A stretch of 64,000 bases of DNA, taken from Arthrobacter sp. Soil736. GTDB taxonomy: Bacteria > Actinomycetota > Actinomycetes > Actinomycetales > Micrococcaceae. Both the position numbers and the translations under genes were made by a program. A model generated the notes under the pieces. It was given only the letters and a program-made list of their open reading frames with translations, did no database searches and was not told where the DNA came from. Below, piece after piece: positions 36,321 through 45,732 of this stretch; the stretch's first letter is position 1, and the number at the start of each line of letters is the position of its first letter. The stretch is from positions 359,167-423,166 of the forward strand of contig NZ_LMSB01000001.1 in assembly GCF_001428005.1 (NCBI RefSeq), read 5' to 3'.

Positions 36321-37294
36321 GCATCCAGGCACCTGACCTCCCCGCCACGGACCGGAGCGGGCATGCCGCCCCCGCGCCGGAACTGATCAACGCCGTTCCG
36401 GTCCGGCACCCTGGCCGCTGGGTGGGCGCCGCCATCATCTTTCTGTTTCTTGCCCAGCTGTGCCAGAGCCTGGTGACCAATCCCAATTTCCGCTGGGATA
36501 TTGTGGGCACGTACATCATGGACGTGCTGGTGATCCAGGGCATCGGATGGACCCTGCTGCTGACGGTCCTCTCCATGGTCCTTGCCGTTTCATTGGCAAT
36601 TCTGCTGGCCTTCATGCGGCAATCGGACAACCCCCTGTTCCGCTGTGTCAGCTGGTTCTGGGTCTGGTTCTTCCGCGGGACCCCCGTCTATACGCAGTTG
36701 GTGTTGTGGGGCCTCGTCTCGGTCCTCTACCCCAAGGTTTCCGTGGGCGTGCCTTTCGGTCCGGAACTGTTTCACTTCAGCACGCAGGACCTGGTCACCG
36801 CCGGGGTCGCCGCCGTCCTTGGCCTGGGGCTGAATGAGTCCGCTTACCTGGCCGAAATCTTCCGGGCCGGCCTGAAGTCCGTGGACGGGGGTCAGATGGA
36901 AGCCGCCGAGGCGCTGGGCATGCGCAAATCCAAGATCATGTGGCGGATCATTCTTCCGCAGGCCATGCGCGTGATCGTGCCGCCGACCGGAAATGAGACC
37001 ATCGGCATGCTGAAGACCACCTCGCTGGTCCTGGCGGTGCCCTTCACCCTGGACCTGACTTTCGCGACGAATGGAATCGCGAACCGCACCTACTTGCCGA
37101 TTCCGCTGCTGATCGTGGCAGCCTTCTGGTACCTGGTGATCACCAGCCTGCTGATGGTGGGCCAGTTCTACATTGAGAGGCACTTCGGCAAGGGAGTGGA
37201 CAACCTGGTCCAAGCCCCGGTGAAGGCCAGCCAGACCGCGGCCCGCGCAGCCAAGGGAGCCCACGCACGCAAGGAAGAAGGTGAGGGACTGTGA
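36317..37294 (+). CDS. Amino-acid ABC transporter permease (HisM type)
   Basis: A 325-residue permease with a TTG start overlapping the previous stop. It has a long N-terminal region of about 60 residues, then five helices of the HisM/GlnP family ([63 protein letters not shown], the EAA loop). The EAA motif is complete, and the C-terminus is a basic tail ([10 protein letters not shown]). A single permease gene implies a homodimer. The overlap with the next gene marks one operon. Confidence 0.9.
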   Translation: MSIQAPDLPATDRSGHAAPAPELINAVPVRHPGRWVGAAIIFLFLAQLCQSLVTNPNFRWDIVGTYIMDVLVIQGIGWTLLLTVLSMVLAVSLAILLAFMRQSDNPLFRCVSWFWVWFFRGTPVYTQLVLWGLVSVLYPKVSVGVPFGPELFHFSTQDLVTAGVAAVLGLGLNESAYLAEIFRAGLKSVDGGQMEAAEALGMRKSKIMWRIILPQAMRVIVPPTGNETIGMLKTTSLVLAVPFTLDLTFATNGIANRTYLPIPLLIVAAFWYLVITSLLMVGQFYIERHFGKGVDNLVQAPVKASQTAARAAKGAHARKEEGEGL

Positions 37295-38079
37295 CACTTA
37301 CCCACGACGTGAGGACGAAGGAAACCTTGGTCCGCATTGAAGGCGTCCACAAGTATTTTGGCGAACACCATGTGCTCCGCGGGATCGACATGAATGTCAA
37401 GGAGGGCGAGGTCTCCGTGATCATCGGTCCCTCCGGCTCCGGAAAGTCCACGCTGCTGCGCTGTGTGAACCTCATGGAATCCATCAGTGCTGGCAGGATC
37501 TACGTCCGCGACGAGCTCATCGGCTACCGGGAAGCCGGCGGCAGGTTGCACGACCTGAGCAGCAGGGAGATTGCCGCCCAGCGCCGTGAAATCGGCATAG
37601 TCTTCCAACGCTTCAACCTGTTCCCGCACAAAACTGCCGTGCAGAACATCATCGAGGCCCCCACTCAGGTCAAGAAGCAGTCCAAGCCCGCCGCCCGCGC
37701 GAAAGCCCTGGAGCTGCTGGACCGCGTCGGCCTTGCCGACCGGGCCGGGCACTATCCGGCCCAGCTCTCCGGTGGGCAGCAGCAGCGCGTGGCCATCGCC
37801 CGGGCTCTGGCGATGGAGCCGGAGCTGATGCTCTTTGACGAGCCGACCTCGGCCCTGGACCCGGAACTGGTGGGCGACGTGCTCAGCGTGATGAAGGACC
37901 TGGCCAAGTCCGGCATGACCATGATCGTGGTGACCCACGAGATCGGCTTTGCCCGCGAGGTAGGCGACACGCTGACCTTCATGGACGGCGGCGTCGTCGT
38001 GGAAAGCGGTAACCCGCGCGAAATCATCGGCAACCCGCAGCACGCCCGCACCCAGGAGTTCCTCTCCAAGGTTCTCTAA
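37291..38079 (+). CDS. Amino-acid ABC transporter ATPase (HisP/GlnQ type)
   Basis: A 262-residue ATPase from GTG 37291. Walker [10 protein letters not shown], the signature LSGGQQQR, Walker [18 protein letters not shown] and the switch VTHEIGFA identify the polar amino-acid importer family. The Q-loop reads [12 protein letters not shown]. It closes the operon and is followed by a strong hairpin. Function: powers uptake of the ligand bound by the lipoprotein encoded at 35391. Confidence 0.92.
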   Translation: MTLTHDVRTKETLVRIEGVHKYFGEHHVLRGIDMNVKEGEVSVIIGPSGSGKSTLLRCVNLMESISAGRIYVRDELIGYREAGGRLHDLSSREIAAQRREIGIVFQRFNLFPHKTAVQNIIEAPTQVKKQSKPAARAKALELLDRVGLADRAGHYPAQLSGGQQQRVAIARALAMEPELMLFDEPTSALDPELVGDVLSVMKDLAKSGMTMIVVTHEIGFAREVGDTLTFMDGGVVVESGNPREIIGNPQHARTQEFLSKVL

Positions 38080-38098
38080 CGGATCCGCCTCGGACGGT

Positions 38099-38138
38099 CA
38101 GTTGGTGCGGCAGTCTTCCCACGGCCCCGCACCAACTG
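38099..38138. terminator. Bidirectional terminator between convergent genes
   Basis: A perfect 12-bp stem (CAGTTGGTGCGG with CCGCACCAACTG) and a 16-base loop lie between the amino-acid transporter operon (+) and the L,D-transpeptidase gene (-). Confidence 0.8.
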
Positions 38139-38164
38139 GCCCGCAAGGAAAATGACAAGTGGCC

Positions 38165-39676
38165 TCAGCGGACGAACGTGCGGAATCCGCCCCAGCCCTT
38201 CCCGATGGTCGAGGGTATGCCCCACCCTCCCTGGGCAAGCGGGAAGTACCGCACGGCGCCGTCATTGAAAAGGACAGTCAGCCCCCGTGTTCCTGCGCCC
38301 TGAAAGCTCGAGCTGGCCGTGATGGCGCGGGCACCCCAGCCGGTGCCGATCTGCGGGCGGGCTTCGCTGCGGAAGTTGCCCCTGCCGTCCTGGCGGTAGA
38401 GGCGCAGAACACCGTCCCGGCCCGGTGCCAACAGGTCCGGAATCCCGTTGTCGTCCCAGTCCGCAATGGTGAAGTTTGTCAGGGTGCCCCACCCGCTGCC
38501 CACGAGACGGCGGCCCGCCAGTCCCCGCCCGGCGGGGTTGTCATAGAGCCAGAGCTTGCCCGCGGCGTCGCGCGCCAGGACGCCGGGGTACCGGCGGGAG
38601 GTGTCCCACGTGCCGGCCGTGATGGCCATCTGCTGCCACCCGGCGGTTCCGGCCGTGAAGGCAGCGCCGAAGCCTCCTGTGGACCGGCCGGGGTGGACGG
38701 TCAGCGTGCCGTTGGGCCACTGGGCCAGCAGGTCCAGCGTGCCGTCCCGGTTCCAGTCCACCTTGGACACCGAGCGGGCAGTTCCCCACCCCTTGCCGAT
38801 CGGGGCGCGCTGGCCAAGGCCGCCGTTGCCGAGGGCCGGGTGGTTCCACAGCGTTCCGTCTGCGGCCACGCCCAGGGCATCTGAACTGCTGTGGACGGAG
38901 GAAAGGGACTTTCCTCCGGTGTCCGCAGGGCCCGTCCGTGAAGCTGATCGGAACACGTCGCCCACGGCGCCCATGACGATGCGGTCTCCCGGCCTGCTGG
39001 TCCGCAGGAACCTGGTCACCGTGGAGAGCGTGGTGGAGATGCAGCCTGCCGACGGGACGTTGCCGGCGTGGAGGAAGATGGCGTACGAGGCACCCTGGAC
39101 CGTGGAGGCATCCGGCAGGCGGTTGTAATTGATGACGGCGGCCTGCTCGTAATAGCCCTGGTTCATGTACGTCCACAGGTTCTCGTCCGCAGGCCCGCCG
39201 CGGCCGTCAAAGTACTGGTTGTAGGTGGCTCCGCGCTCGCCTCCCCACCGGGAGGACGGGTTGATGGCGCGGTACCTGAGCGCCGTGCCCGGATTCCGCC
39301 GGCCCAGGGCCTCTGTGACAGTGAACGATCCGGTAGGGGAGCGGTAAGTGTCCTCCCAGGCCTGGCCCGGTGCGGAGAACCCCCGGCTGCCCGCGAAGCC
39401 GGTGGTCTGCCATTCGGTACTGTAGCCGGCACCTGATTTCACGCAGCCCGTAATGACCACCCGCGTCTGGTTCCGGTCCGGGGCCGTGGCGAAGGTGACC
39501 CGCGTGGCCCCGTAGGTGTTGAACTGCACCTGTCCTGCCGAGAGCCGTGCGCAGGCGTTGTAGACCGGGGCGGCGGCGCCGGACGGAGGAACAGTCCCCA
39601 GAGCCAGCAGCACGACCAGGGTTAAAACCACCAGGGGCCGCAGTCCGGACGGACGGTTCAACGAAAATAGCCTCAA
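38165..39676 (-). CDS. Secreted L,D-transpeptidase (YkuD-like) with C-terminal FG-GAP/VCBS-like repeats
   Basis: A 503-residue exported protein. The TTG at 39676, with GGGGGGA just before it, is chosen; this gives a clean signal peptide (PLVVLTLVVLLALGTVPPSGAAAP). Residues 40-245 contain the catalytic motif of L,D-transpeptidases: His203 in FLHAGNVPSAGC, Ser209 and Cys212. Residues about 260-503 are repeats with DWNRDGTLDLLAQW, DWDDNGIPDLLAPG and repeated KGWG/GTGWG, the calcium-binding FG-GAP pattern. It probably cross-links or modifies peptidoglycan while the propeller-like part binds wall or carbohydrate. This domain pairing is uncommon; alternatives are scaffold or autolysin-inhibitor functions. 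Confidence 0.8.
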   Translation of the reverse strand: MRLFSLNRPSGLRPLVVLTLVVLLALGTVPPSGAAAPVYNACARLSAGQVQFNTYGATRVTFATAPDRNQTRVVITGCVKSGAGYSTEWQTTGFAGSRGFSAPGQAWEDTYRSPTGSFTVTEALGRRNPGTALRYRAINPSSRWGGERGATYNQYFDGRGGPADENLWTYMNQGYYEQAAVINYNRLPDASTVQGASYAIFLHAGNVPSAGCISTTLSTVTRFLRTSRPGDRIVMGAVGDVFRSASRTGPADTGGKSLSSVHSSSDALGVAADGTLWNHPALGNGGLGQRAPIGKGWGTARSVSKVDWNRDGTLDLLAQWPNGTLTVHPGRSTGGFGAAFTAGTAGWQQMAITAGTWDTSRRYPGVLARDAAGKLWLYDNPAGRGLAGRRLVGSGWGTLTNFTIADWDDNGIPDLLAPGRDGVLRLYRQDGRGNFRSEARPQIGTGWGARAITASSSFQGAGTRGLTVLFNDGAVRYFPLAQGGWGIPSTIGKGWGGFRTFVR

Positions 39677-39906
39677 TTTATCCCCCCAATAAACGCGCAG
39701 CAGGGCCGCGCAGCCTGATCCGCCGCAGCGGATACCCCCTGTAGTAAACCACCCATACAGGTGGGTTCCCGCCTGGACAGGTGCCTTCCCCAAGGTTTTC
39801 AGAAGTCGACCGGCGCACGATGGCCTTGTTCCACTCCCGGATCGGTAGTTGTGCATGAAGTTGGTAGCCGCAGCCCATACGAACTACCAGGAACTTGGAG
39901 GAGGCC

Positions 39907-40581
39907 ATGGCAACACGAAGGGACGTGCTGAAGCTGAGCATGCTGGGCGGCGCTGTAGCCATTACCGGGATGAAGGAGGGCCCGGTCCTGAACGGTGTAT
40001 CGGCGAGACGTGGTGCCGATGATGCCACCACTTCTACGCCGATCACCACCCCGAGCAAGCTGGCCGCGAAGAACACGCCGGTCCCGTATACCGCCACGTT
40101 CCGCCGCCCTCCGGAACTTGTCCCGTTCTCCACGGGATTCGACGCTGACGGCCAGCCTTTCGCAAAGTACTCGCTGACCCAGAAACTGGGGCAGGCCCAG
40201 ATCGCGCCGGGGCTGTCCACCACACTGGCCGGGTACAACGGGATCTTCCCCGGCCCCACCATCCGGGTTCCGCAAGGGACCCGCACCGCGGTCAGGATCA
40301 GCAATGCCCTCCCCGCGAAGGGACTCCTCTACACGGAGCCGTTCAACACCGTCACGCACCTTCATGGCTCGGCGTCGCTGCCGCAGTACGACGGCTACGC
40401 GAACGACCGCACCGCCCCGGGGAAAGTGAAGAACTATAAGTACCCGAACTGGCAGGTGGCGCGGACGCTCTGGTACCACGACCACAACCACATGCTCGCC
40501 GCCCAGGGCGTGTACTCAGGACTCGCCGCCACGTACGCGCTTTCCGACGCGCAAATAGACCACCCCCATACGGATGGCTGA
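39907..40581 (+). pseudogene. Multicopper oxidase, truncated after the first cupredoxin domain
   Basis: The frame starts at ATG 39907 behind GGAGGAGG and encodes 224 residues. A twin-arginine-like motif TRRDVLKLSMLGG is followed by the first cupredoxin domain of a bilirubin oxidase/CotA-type multicopper oxidase, with two copper-ligand pairs HLHGSASLP and WYHDHNHMLAAQGVYSG. The frame then stops at DHPHTDG, where family members continue for about 250 more residues with the type 1 copper sites. No continuation is seen in the other frames. Such a protein cannot be an active oxidase, so it is probably a remnant. Confidence 0.7.
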
Positions 40582-40657
40582 GGCCAACCGACAAGTTCAA
40601 TCAATCCGGTACGAAAATGCCGGCGCCGCTTAGCGGCGAGAGTGACAGGAGTAGGCA

Positions 40658-41302
40658 GTGAGGAGCGTATCCAACCCCACCATTCGCGATGTTGCCGAAA
40701 GGGCGGGAGTCTCCTTGACCACGGTTTCTTACGTGCTGTCCGGCAGGAGCGGCGGCACAACCCGGATCAGCCAGCCCACCCAGGAACGCGTGCTGGCCGC
40801 CGTCGGGGATCTCGGCTACGTACCCAACCAGGCGGCCCGCGGAATGCGCCGCGGGCGGACGGACCTGGTGGCCATCGCCATCGGCGATCTTGAGTGGCCG
40901 CCGGACCGCGCGCTGGCCACGGCGGCGGCTTCCATCCTTCCGCGCCACGGCTACCAGCCCGTCATTCTGCTGGGCCAGACCTGGCGGCAGTTCATGCTGT
41001 CCGGCGGTGCGGACGGCGTCATTGTGGGTGTGGCCCCGCATGCCGCCGCCGAGGACGGCACCATCACCGAACTCGCCAGGCGCGGCGTGGCGCAGGTGGT
41101 CATCTCGGAAACCATGCACGCCGAACAGGCCGTCGCACTGCTCATGGACCAGATGGAGGGAGGCGCGCCGCAGGACGCCGTGAGCCCGGCTCCTTGGAAG
41201 CGGCTCAGCGAAAACGTCCTGTTTGGCGGCGGTGTGCTGCACGTGCTTCACGAGGTGCTGTCCGCCGTCGACGTCTTTGCGCAGCAGCTCCCTGGCCTCT
41301 AG
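40658..41302 (+). pseudogene. LacI-family regulator with internal deletion
   Basis: From GTG 40658 behind AGGAG, 214 residues versus about 340 for the family. The helix-turn-helix (TIRDVAERAGVSLTTVSYVLSG) and the first half of the sugar-binding domain (LVAIAIGDLEWPPDRALATAAASILPRHGYQPV...VSETMH) are normal. Then, near residue 149, the sequence jumps to a typical C-terminal segment (AEQAVALLMDQMEGG...SPAPWK). About 120 residues of the effector domain are missing in frame, and the last 30 residues are atypical. DNA binding may survive; effector binding and dimer stability should not. Confidence 0.65.
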
Positions 41303-41653
41303 GAACCGGACGAGGGCGGCCGCGTAACAATCGGACCTGCTCCGTGCCCTTTTCCGGCTGAAGGGGAGGCGCCGCCGGGCTGCCGCTGCTGTCATTGTCC
41401 GTAGCCGTCCGAAACATCAGCCTGCCTTCGCGCCCGTAGCGGGCGCAATGCGTCATCCGATGGCGCCGGAAGACGCCCGCCATTACTCAGTGTTTCCTCG
41501 CGAGTCTCGTCGCGTCGTGGAACCAACTTTCCCAGCCGGCGCCGGGAGATTACGCCGCATTGCCCCTCATGACCGCGCCCTTCAGGCGGTGATCCATCTC
41601 TGCTCTCATGGTGGACACACCGCATTCAACGACCTGCTGAAGGGAAGCACAGC
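41303..41653. other. Intergenic region upstream of sulfonate-type operon
   Basis: Holds a perfect hairpin GCGCCCG-TAG-CGGGCGC (41430-41446). No coding frame with normal codon use. The first ~80 bases may be debris of the deleted regulator. AGGGA before 41654 is the ribosome site of the next gene. Confidence 0.5.
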
Positions 41654-42562
41654 ATGACCTCCGGTACCGGCCCCACCCCGAAAATCAGCCTCCAGAACAT
41701 CACGAAGAAGTTCACCGTCCGGCCCACCAGGGAGAACCCAGAAGGCTCCGTCCTGACAGCCCTCGACGGCATCTCCCTGGACGTCTCCACCGGTGAGTTC
41801 ATCACGCTCGTCGGGCCCAGCGGCTCCGGTAAAACCACGCTCCTCGACCTGCTGGCCGGGCTGACGAAGCCGGACGCCGGCAAAGTCCTGGTGGACGGCA
41901 GGGAAGTCACCGGACCGGGCCGGGACCGCGCCGTCGTCTTCCAGCAGTACGCGCTGTTCCCCTGGCGAACCGCGGCGGCGAACGTCTCCTTCGGCCTCGA
42001 AGGAGCCGGCAGCGACGGGAAACGCTTCAACCGCAAGGAGCGCGCCGAGAAGGCGCGCGAATACCTCGAACTCGTGGGCCTCGGCGGCTTCGAGGACCGG
42101 TACCCGCATGAGCTGTCCGGCGGGATGAAGCAGCGCGTCGCCATAGCCCGCAGCCTCGCCTACGAACCGGACGTCCTGCTGATGGACGAGCCGTTCGCGG
42201 CCCTGGATGCCCAGACCCGCGAGCAGCTCCAGGAGGAACTGCTGCGCATCTGGGCCGCCACCGGGAAGACCATCATCTTCATCACCCACGGCATTGACGA
42301 AGCCGTGTACCTGGGCCAGCGCGTGGCGGTGCTCAGTTCCCGGCCCGGCCGGCTCAAGCAGATCGTGGACATCGATCTGGGCGACCGGTCCGGGGACGAG
42401 GACGTCCGCTCGAACGCGGCATTCGTGGAACACCGGCACAAGGTCTGGTCGCTCCTTCACGACGAGGTGCGGCGGGCCCAGGAAGCCGGGCACGCCAAGA
42501 TCCAGCCGGACGGCTCGGCACCCGATGAAGCAAGGAACATCCCCACCGGAAAGGCAGCCTGA
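41654..42562 (+). CDS. ABC transporter ATPase, nitrate/sulfonate/taurine type
   Basis: A 302-residue ATPase of the SsuB/TauB/NrtD family. Walker A GPSGSGKTT, signature LSGGMKQR, Walker B VLLMDEPFAALDAQTR and THGIDEAVYLGQR are intact. The SsuB-style PWRTA motif after the Q-loop is FQQYALFPWRTAAANV. AGGGA precedes the ATG. It overlaps the permease by one base. The operon has a flavin monooxygenase and FMN reductase, so an organosulfur compound is the likely cargo, but the periplasmic binding protein is missing. Confidence 0.9.
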   Translation: MTSGTGPTPKISLQNITKKFTVRPTRENPEGSVLTALDGISLDVSTGEFITLVGPSGSGKTTLLDLLAGLTKPDAGKVLVDGREVTGPGRDRAVVFQQYALFPWRTAAANVSFGLEGAGSDGKRFNRKERAEKAREYLELVGLGGFEDRYPHELSGGMKQRVAIARSLAYEPDVLLMDEPFAALDAQTREQLQEELLRIWAATGKTIIFITHGIDEAVYLGQRVAVLSSRPGRLKQIVDIDLGDRSGDEDVRSNAAFVEHRHKVWSLLHDEVRRAQEAGHAKIQPDGSAPDEARNIPTGKAA

Positions 42563-43485
42563 TGAGCACGCCAACACTAGCCAAAGACACGAACACCCTG
42601 GACGGTTCTGCGACGGGCCGTTCCGCAACGGACGGTCCTGCGACGGCCGCCGCGACTCAGGCGCCTCTTGCCGGCATCGCCGGGCCGTCACGGTTCCGCC
42701 TGGCTGCCTTGACGGCGGGGCGCGCCGTCTGGGGCGCGGGAGCCATCCTGCTGTTCCTGCTGCTGTGGGAACTGGGCCCGACGTACCTCGCGCCGGCGTC
42801 AACACGCGTCTTCCTTCCGCCCCTGCACGTGGTGCTTCAGGCGCTGGGAACCCTCATTGAGAACGGCCAGCTGCAGAACCACCTGGCGGCCAGCCTGACC
42901 CGCTCGGCCAGCGGCTTCGGCATCGCCGTGGTGGCCGCCGTCGCCCTCGGCCTGCTGGTGGCGTGGTACCGGGCCCTGGACCGCTTCCTGAACCCGCTCC
43001 TGGAGGTGTTCCGGAACACGGCGGCGCTCGCACTGCTTCCGGTTTTCACGCTGCTCCTGGGCATCGGGGAAACATCCAAGATCAGCATCGTGGCCTACGC
43101 CGCATTCTTCCCCGTCCTGCTGAACACCATCGCCGGCGTCCGGACCGTCGACCCGCTGCTGATCCGGGCCGCCCGCTCGCTGGGGCTGTCAAACTTCCAG
43201 CTGTTCCAGAAGGTCATCCTGCCCTCCGCCGTGCCCACCATCTTCACGGGCATCAGGATGGCGGGGACATCCTCCATCCTGGTCCTGATTGCCGCGGAAA
43301 TGGTGGGAGCCAAGGCCGGCCTGGGCTATCTGATCGTCAATTCACAGATGAGCTTCCTGATCCCGGACATGTACGCGGGCATCCTGACCGTTTCGCTGCT
43401 GGGCCTGCTGGTCAACTACCTGCTGGTCGCCGCCGAACGCCATTTCTCCCGCTGGCGGACCGCCGTCGGATCACAGGCCGCCTGA
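42562..43485 (+). CDS. ABC transporter permease, SsuC/TauC type
   Basis: A 307-residue permease. An acidic/Ala-rich N-terminus of about 45 residues precedes six helices; the EAA loop reads LIRAARSLGLSNFQLFQKVILPSAVPTIFTGIRM. Its C-terminal helices end LLVAAERHFSRW, typical for the sulfonate/nitrate class. One-base overlap with the ATPase and 39 bases to the monooxygenase support one operon. It needs an extracellular binding protein that is not encoded in this cluster. Confidence 0.9.
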   Translation: MSTPTLAKDTNTLDGSATGRSATDGPATAAATQAPLAGIAGPSRFRLAALTAGRAVWGAGAILLFLLLWELGPTYLAPASTRVFLPPLHVVLQALGTLIENGQLQNHLAASLTRSASGFGIAVVAAVALGLLVAWYRALDRFLNPLLEVFRNTAALALLPVFTLLLGIGETSKISIVAYAAFFPVLLNTIAGVRTVDPLLIRAARSLGLSNFQLFQKVILPSAVPTIFTGIRMAGTSSILVLIAAEMVGAKAGLGYLIVNSQMSFLIPDMYAGILTVSLLGLLVNYLLVAAERHFSRWRTAVGSQAA

Positions 43486-43524
43486 GCGGCGCCCCATTAC
43501 CGCCCCCGAACACCAAGGAACGTC

Positions 43525-44994
43525 ATGCCAGAACGCACACAAACCACGCCCGCAGCGGCCGGCGGCGAACGCCAACTGCACCTGAACGCCTTCCTCATGA
43601 GCACCGGACACCACGAGGCGTCGTGGCGGCTGCCCGAAAGCGACAGCTTTGCGGGGACCCAGGTGGCACATTTCCAGCGGCTCGCCCGCACGGCTGAACG
43701 CGGAACCTTCGATTCGATCTTCTTCGCGGACTCGCCGGTGCTGCACGGCGACGTGCGCCAGCGCCCCTACGGCACGCTGGAACCCACGCTCCTGCTGAGC
43801 GCCATCGCCGCCGTCACCAAACGGATCGGGCTGATCGCCACGGCGTCCACCACCTACAACGATCCCTACAACCTGGCCCGGCGCTTCGCCTCGCTGGACC
43901 ACATCAGCGGCGGCAGGGCGGGCTGGAACGTGGTGACCACCGCGGGCGAAGCCGCGGCGCGGAACTTCTCGCTGGATGACCAGCCCGCCCACTCGCGCCG
44001 CTACGAGCGGGCCGCCGAGTTCCTTGACGCCTCGCGGAAGCTCTGGGACAGCTGGGAGGACGACGCCCCGGTGGGGGACAAAGGCGCCGGCGTCTGGGCG
44101 GACAGTTCCCGGGTCCACGCCGTCAACCACACGGGCCGGTACTTCCGGATCCAGGGGCCGCTGGACGTGCCGCGGCCGCCGCAGGGCCACCCGGTGATAG
44201 TGCAGGCCGGCTCCTCCGAGGACGGCAAGGACTTCGCCGCCCGTTACGCCGAAGCCGTGTTCACCGCGCAGCAGACGCTCGCGGACGCCCAGCGGTTCTA
44301 TGGCGACCTGAAGCGGAGGACTGCCGCCGTCGGACGGAACCCGGACCACATCAAGATCCTGCCCGGCATTGTTCCGATCATCGGCTCCACCGAGCAGGAA
44401 GCCCGACGCCTGGAACGCGAACTCGATGAGCTGATCCACCCGGAACACGCGCGGAAGCAGCTGGCGGGCATCCTGAGGGTTTCGCCCGAGTCGCTCCCGC
44501 TGGACGCACAGCTGCCGGAGGACCTCCCGTCGGAGGACGAGATCGAGGGCGCCAAGAGCAGGTACACGCTGATCGTGGACCTCGCCCGGCGGGAGCGGCT
44601 CACCGTCCGCCAGCTCATCGGCAGGCTGGGCGGCGGCCGCGGCCACCGCACCTTCTCCGGCACCCCGGAGCAGGTGGCGGACGCGATCCAGGGCTGGTTC
44701 GAGAAGGGCGCGGCGGACGGGTTCAACATCATGCCCCCCGTGCTTCCCTCGGGCCTCGACGCGTTCGTGGACCACGTCATCCCGATCCTGCGGGCCCGGG
44801 GACTGTTCCGGCGCGAATACACGGGCAGCACCCTGCGGGAGCACTACGGACTGCACCGGCCCGCCAGCGTTTTCGCCGCGGCCGGCCCGGCCGGCAGCTC
44901 CGGCTCGGCCCGCACCTCGGGACCCACCGGACCCGCCGCGCGCACCGAGCCCGCCGCGCCGACGAAAAGAGAATTCGTCGTTTCTGAACCGTGA
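43525..44994 (+). CDS. Flavin-dependent monooxygenase, NtaA/SnaA/DszA family
   Basis: A 489-residue luciferase-like monooxygenase. Diagnostic segments are HLNAFLMSTGHHEASWRLPES, FDSIFFADSP, TASTTYNDPYNLARRFASLDHISGGRAGWNVVT and VIVQAGSSEDGKDFAARYAEAVFT; the C-terminal Ala/Ser/Pro tail is disordered. Members use FMNH2 and O2 to cleave C-S or C-N bonds (dibenzothiophene sulfone, nitrilotriacetate, pristinamycin). The FMN reductase gene 98 bases downstream supplies reduced flavin. The context with a sulfonate-type transporter suggests desulfonation or desulfurisation; the exact substrate is unknown. Confidence 0.9.
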   Translation: MPERTQTTPAAAGGERQLHLNAFLMSTGHHEASWRLPESDSFAGTQVAHFQRLARTAERGTFDSIFFADSPVLHGDVRQRPYGTLEPTLLLSAIAAVTKRIGLIATASTTYNDPYNLARRFASLDHISGGRAGWNVVTTAGEAAARNFSLDDQPAHSRRYERAAEFLDASRKLWDSWEDDAPVGDKGAGVWADSSRVHAVNHTGRYFRIQGPLDVPRPPQGHPVIVQAGSSEDGKDFAARYAEAVFTAQQTLADAQRFYGDLKRRTAAVGRNPDHIKILPGIVPIIGSTEQEARRLERELDELIHPEHARKQLAGILRVSPESLPLDAQLPEDLPSEDEIEGAKSRYTLIVDLARRERLTVRQLIGRLGGGRGHRTFSGTPEQVADAIQGWFEKGAADGFNIMPPVLPSGLDAFVDHVIPILRARGLFRREYTGSTLREHYGLHRPASVFAAAGPAGSSGSARTSGPTGPAARTEPAAPTKREFVVSEP

Positions 44995-45092
44995 TTTAGG
45001 CCCGCCCGCCGCAGCCTTCCGGGGAAGAACGGGCGGTGTCCGGTTGTTAATACATAGTGGCAAAGCAAAGGTCGCGCCGAGGGAGGCCCGAC

Positions 45093-45698
45093 ATGACAAG
45101 GATTGCGATCGTACTGGGAAGCACCCGGCCCGGCCGGCTCGGAAAGGCGGTGGCCGACTGGGTGCTGCAGCGTGCTGCCGAGCGCACCGACGCCCAGTTC
45201 GAGCTCCTCGACGTCGCCGACTTTGACCTCCCGCTGCTGGATGAACCATTGCCGCCGTCGCTGGGCATGCACGAGCAGGGTCACACCAGGGCCTGGGCGG
45301 AAGCGGTGACCGGCTTTGACGGCTACATCTTCGTGACGGGCGAGTACAACCACTCGGTTCCGGGCGCGCTCAAGAACGCACTGGATTACCTCTACGCGGA
45401 ATGGAACAACAAGGCGGCGGCCTTCGTCAGCTACGGCAGCGCGGGCGGCATCCGCGCCGTGGAGCACCTGCGCGGCGTGGCCGCAGAGCTGCAGATGGCC
45501 GATGTCCGTGCCCAGGTTGCACTGCCGCTGTCCACGGAATTCGAGCACTACAGGACGTTCACGCCCTCCGCCGCGGCGGAGAAGAATCTGGTCACCGTGT
45601 TCGATCAGGTCATTGCCTGGTCGGGGGCGCTGAAGGTGCTGCGCCCGCCGGCCGGAAAGAACACAGAGAACCGCGGTCATCTGGCGGCGTCCGCCTAA
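45093..45698 (+). CDS. NADPH-dependent FMN reductase
   Basis: A 201-residue flavodoxin-like reductase. The start at ATG 45093 is chosen for the GGGAGG six bases before it and the conserved IAIVLGSTRPGRLGKAVADW N-terminus. The flavin-binding loop is VTGEYNHSVPGALKNALDYLYAEW, typical of SsuE/ArsH-like reductases. It follows the two-component flavin monooxygenase and should provide FMNH2. It converges on a BASS-family transporter gene, leaving 34 bases between stops. Confidence 0.9.
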   Translation: MTRIAIVLGSTRPGRLGKAVADWVLQRAAERTDAQFELLDVADFDLPLLDEPLPPSLGMHEQGHTRAWAEAVTGFDGYIFVTGEYNHSVPGALKNALDYLYAEWNNKAAAFVSYGSAGGIRAVEHLRGVAAELQMADVRAQVALPLSTEFEHYRTFTPSAAAEKNLVTVFDQVIAWSGALKVLRPPAGKNTENRGHLAASA

Positions 45699-45732
45699 GA
45701 CCCTCGTCGGCCGAACGCCCGGGCGGCTAGTC

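Noticed and set aside
39677-39906. A possible CsoR-type copper operator (CCCCCTGTAG and CCACCC...GGTGG) upstream of the multicopper oxidase remnant.
   Set aside because: Only partial symmetry and no copper genes other than the broken oxidase; not strong enough to list.
40601-41395. A minus-strand frame across the shortened LacI gene, possibly explaining why that gene looks odd.
   Set aside because: The plus strand has a clear HTH and ribosome site; the minus-strand product matches no family.
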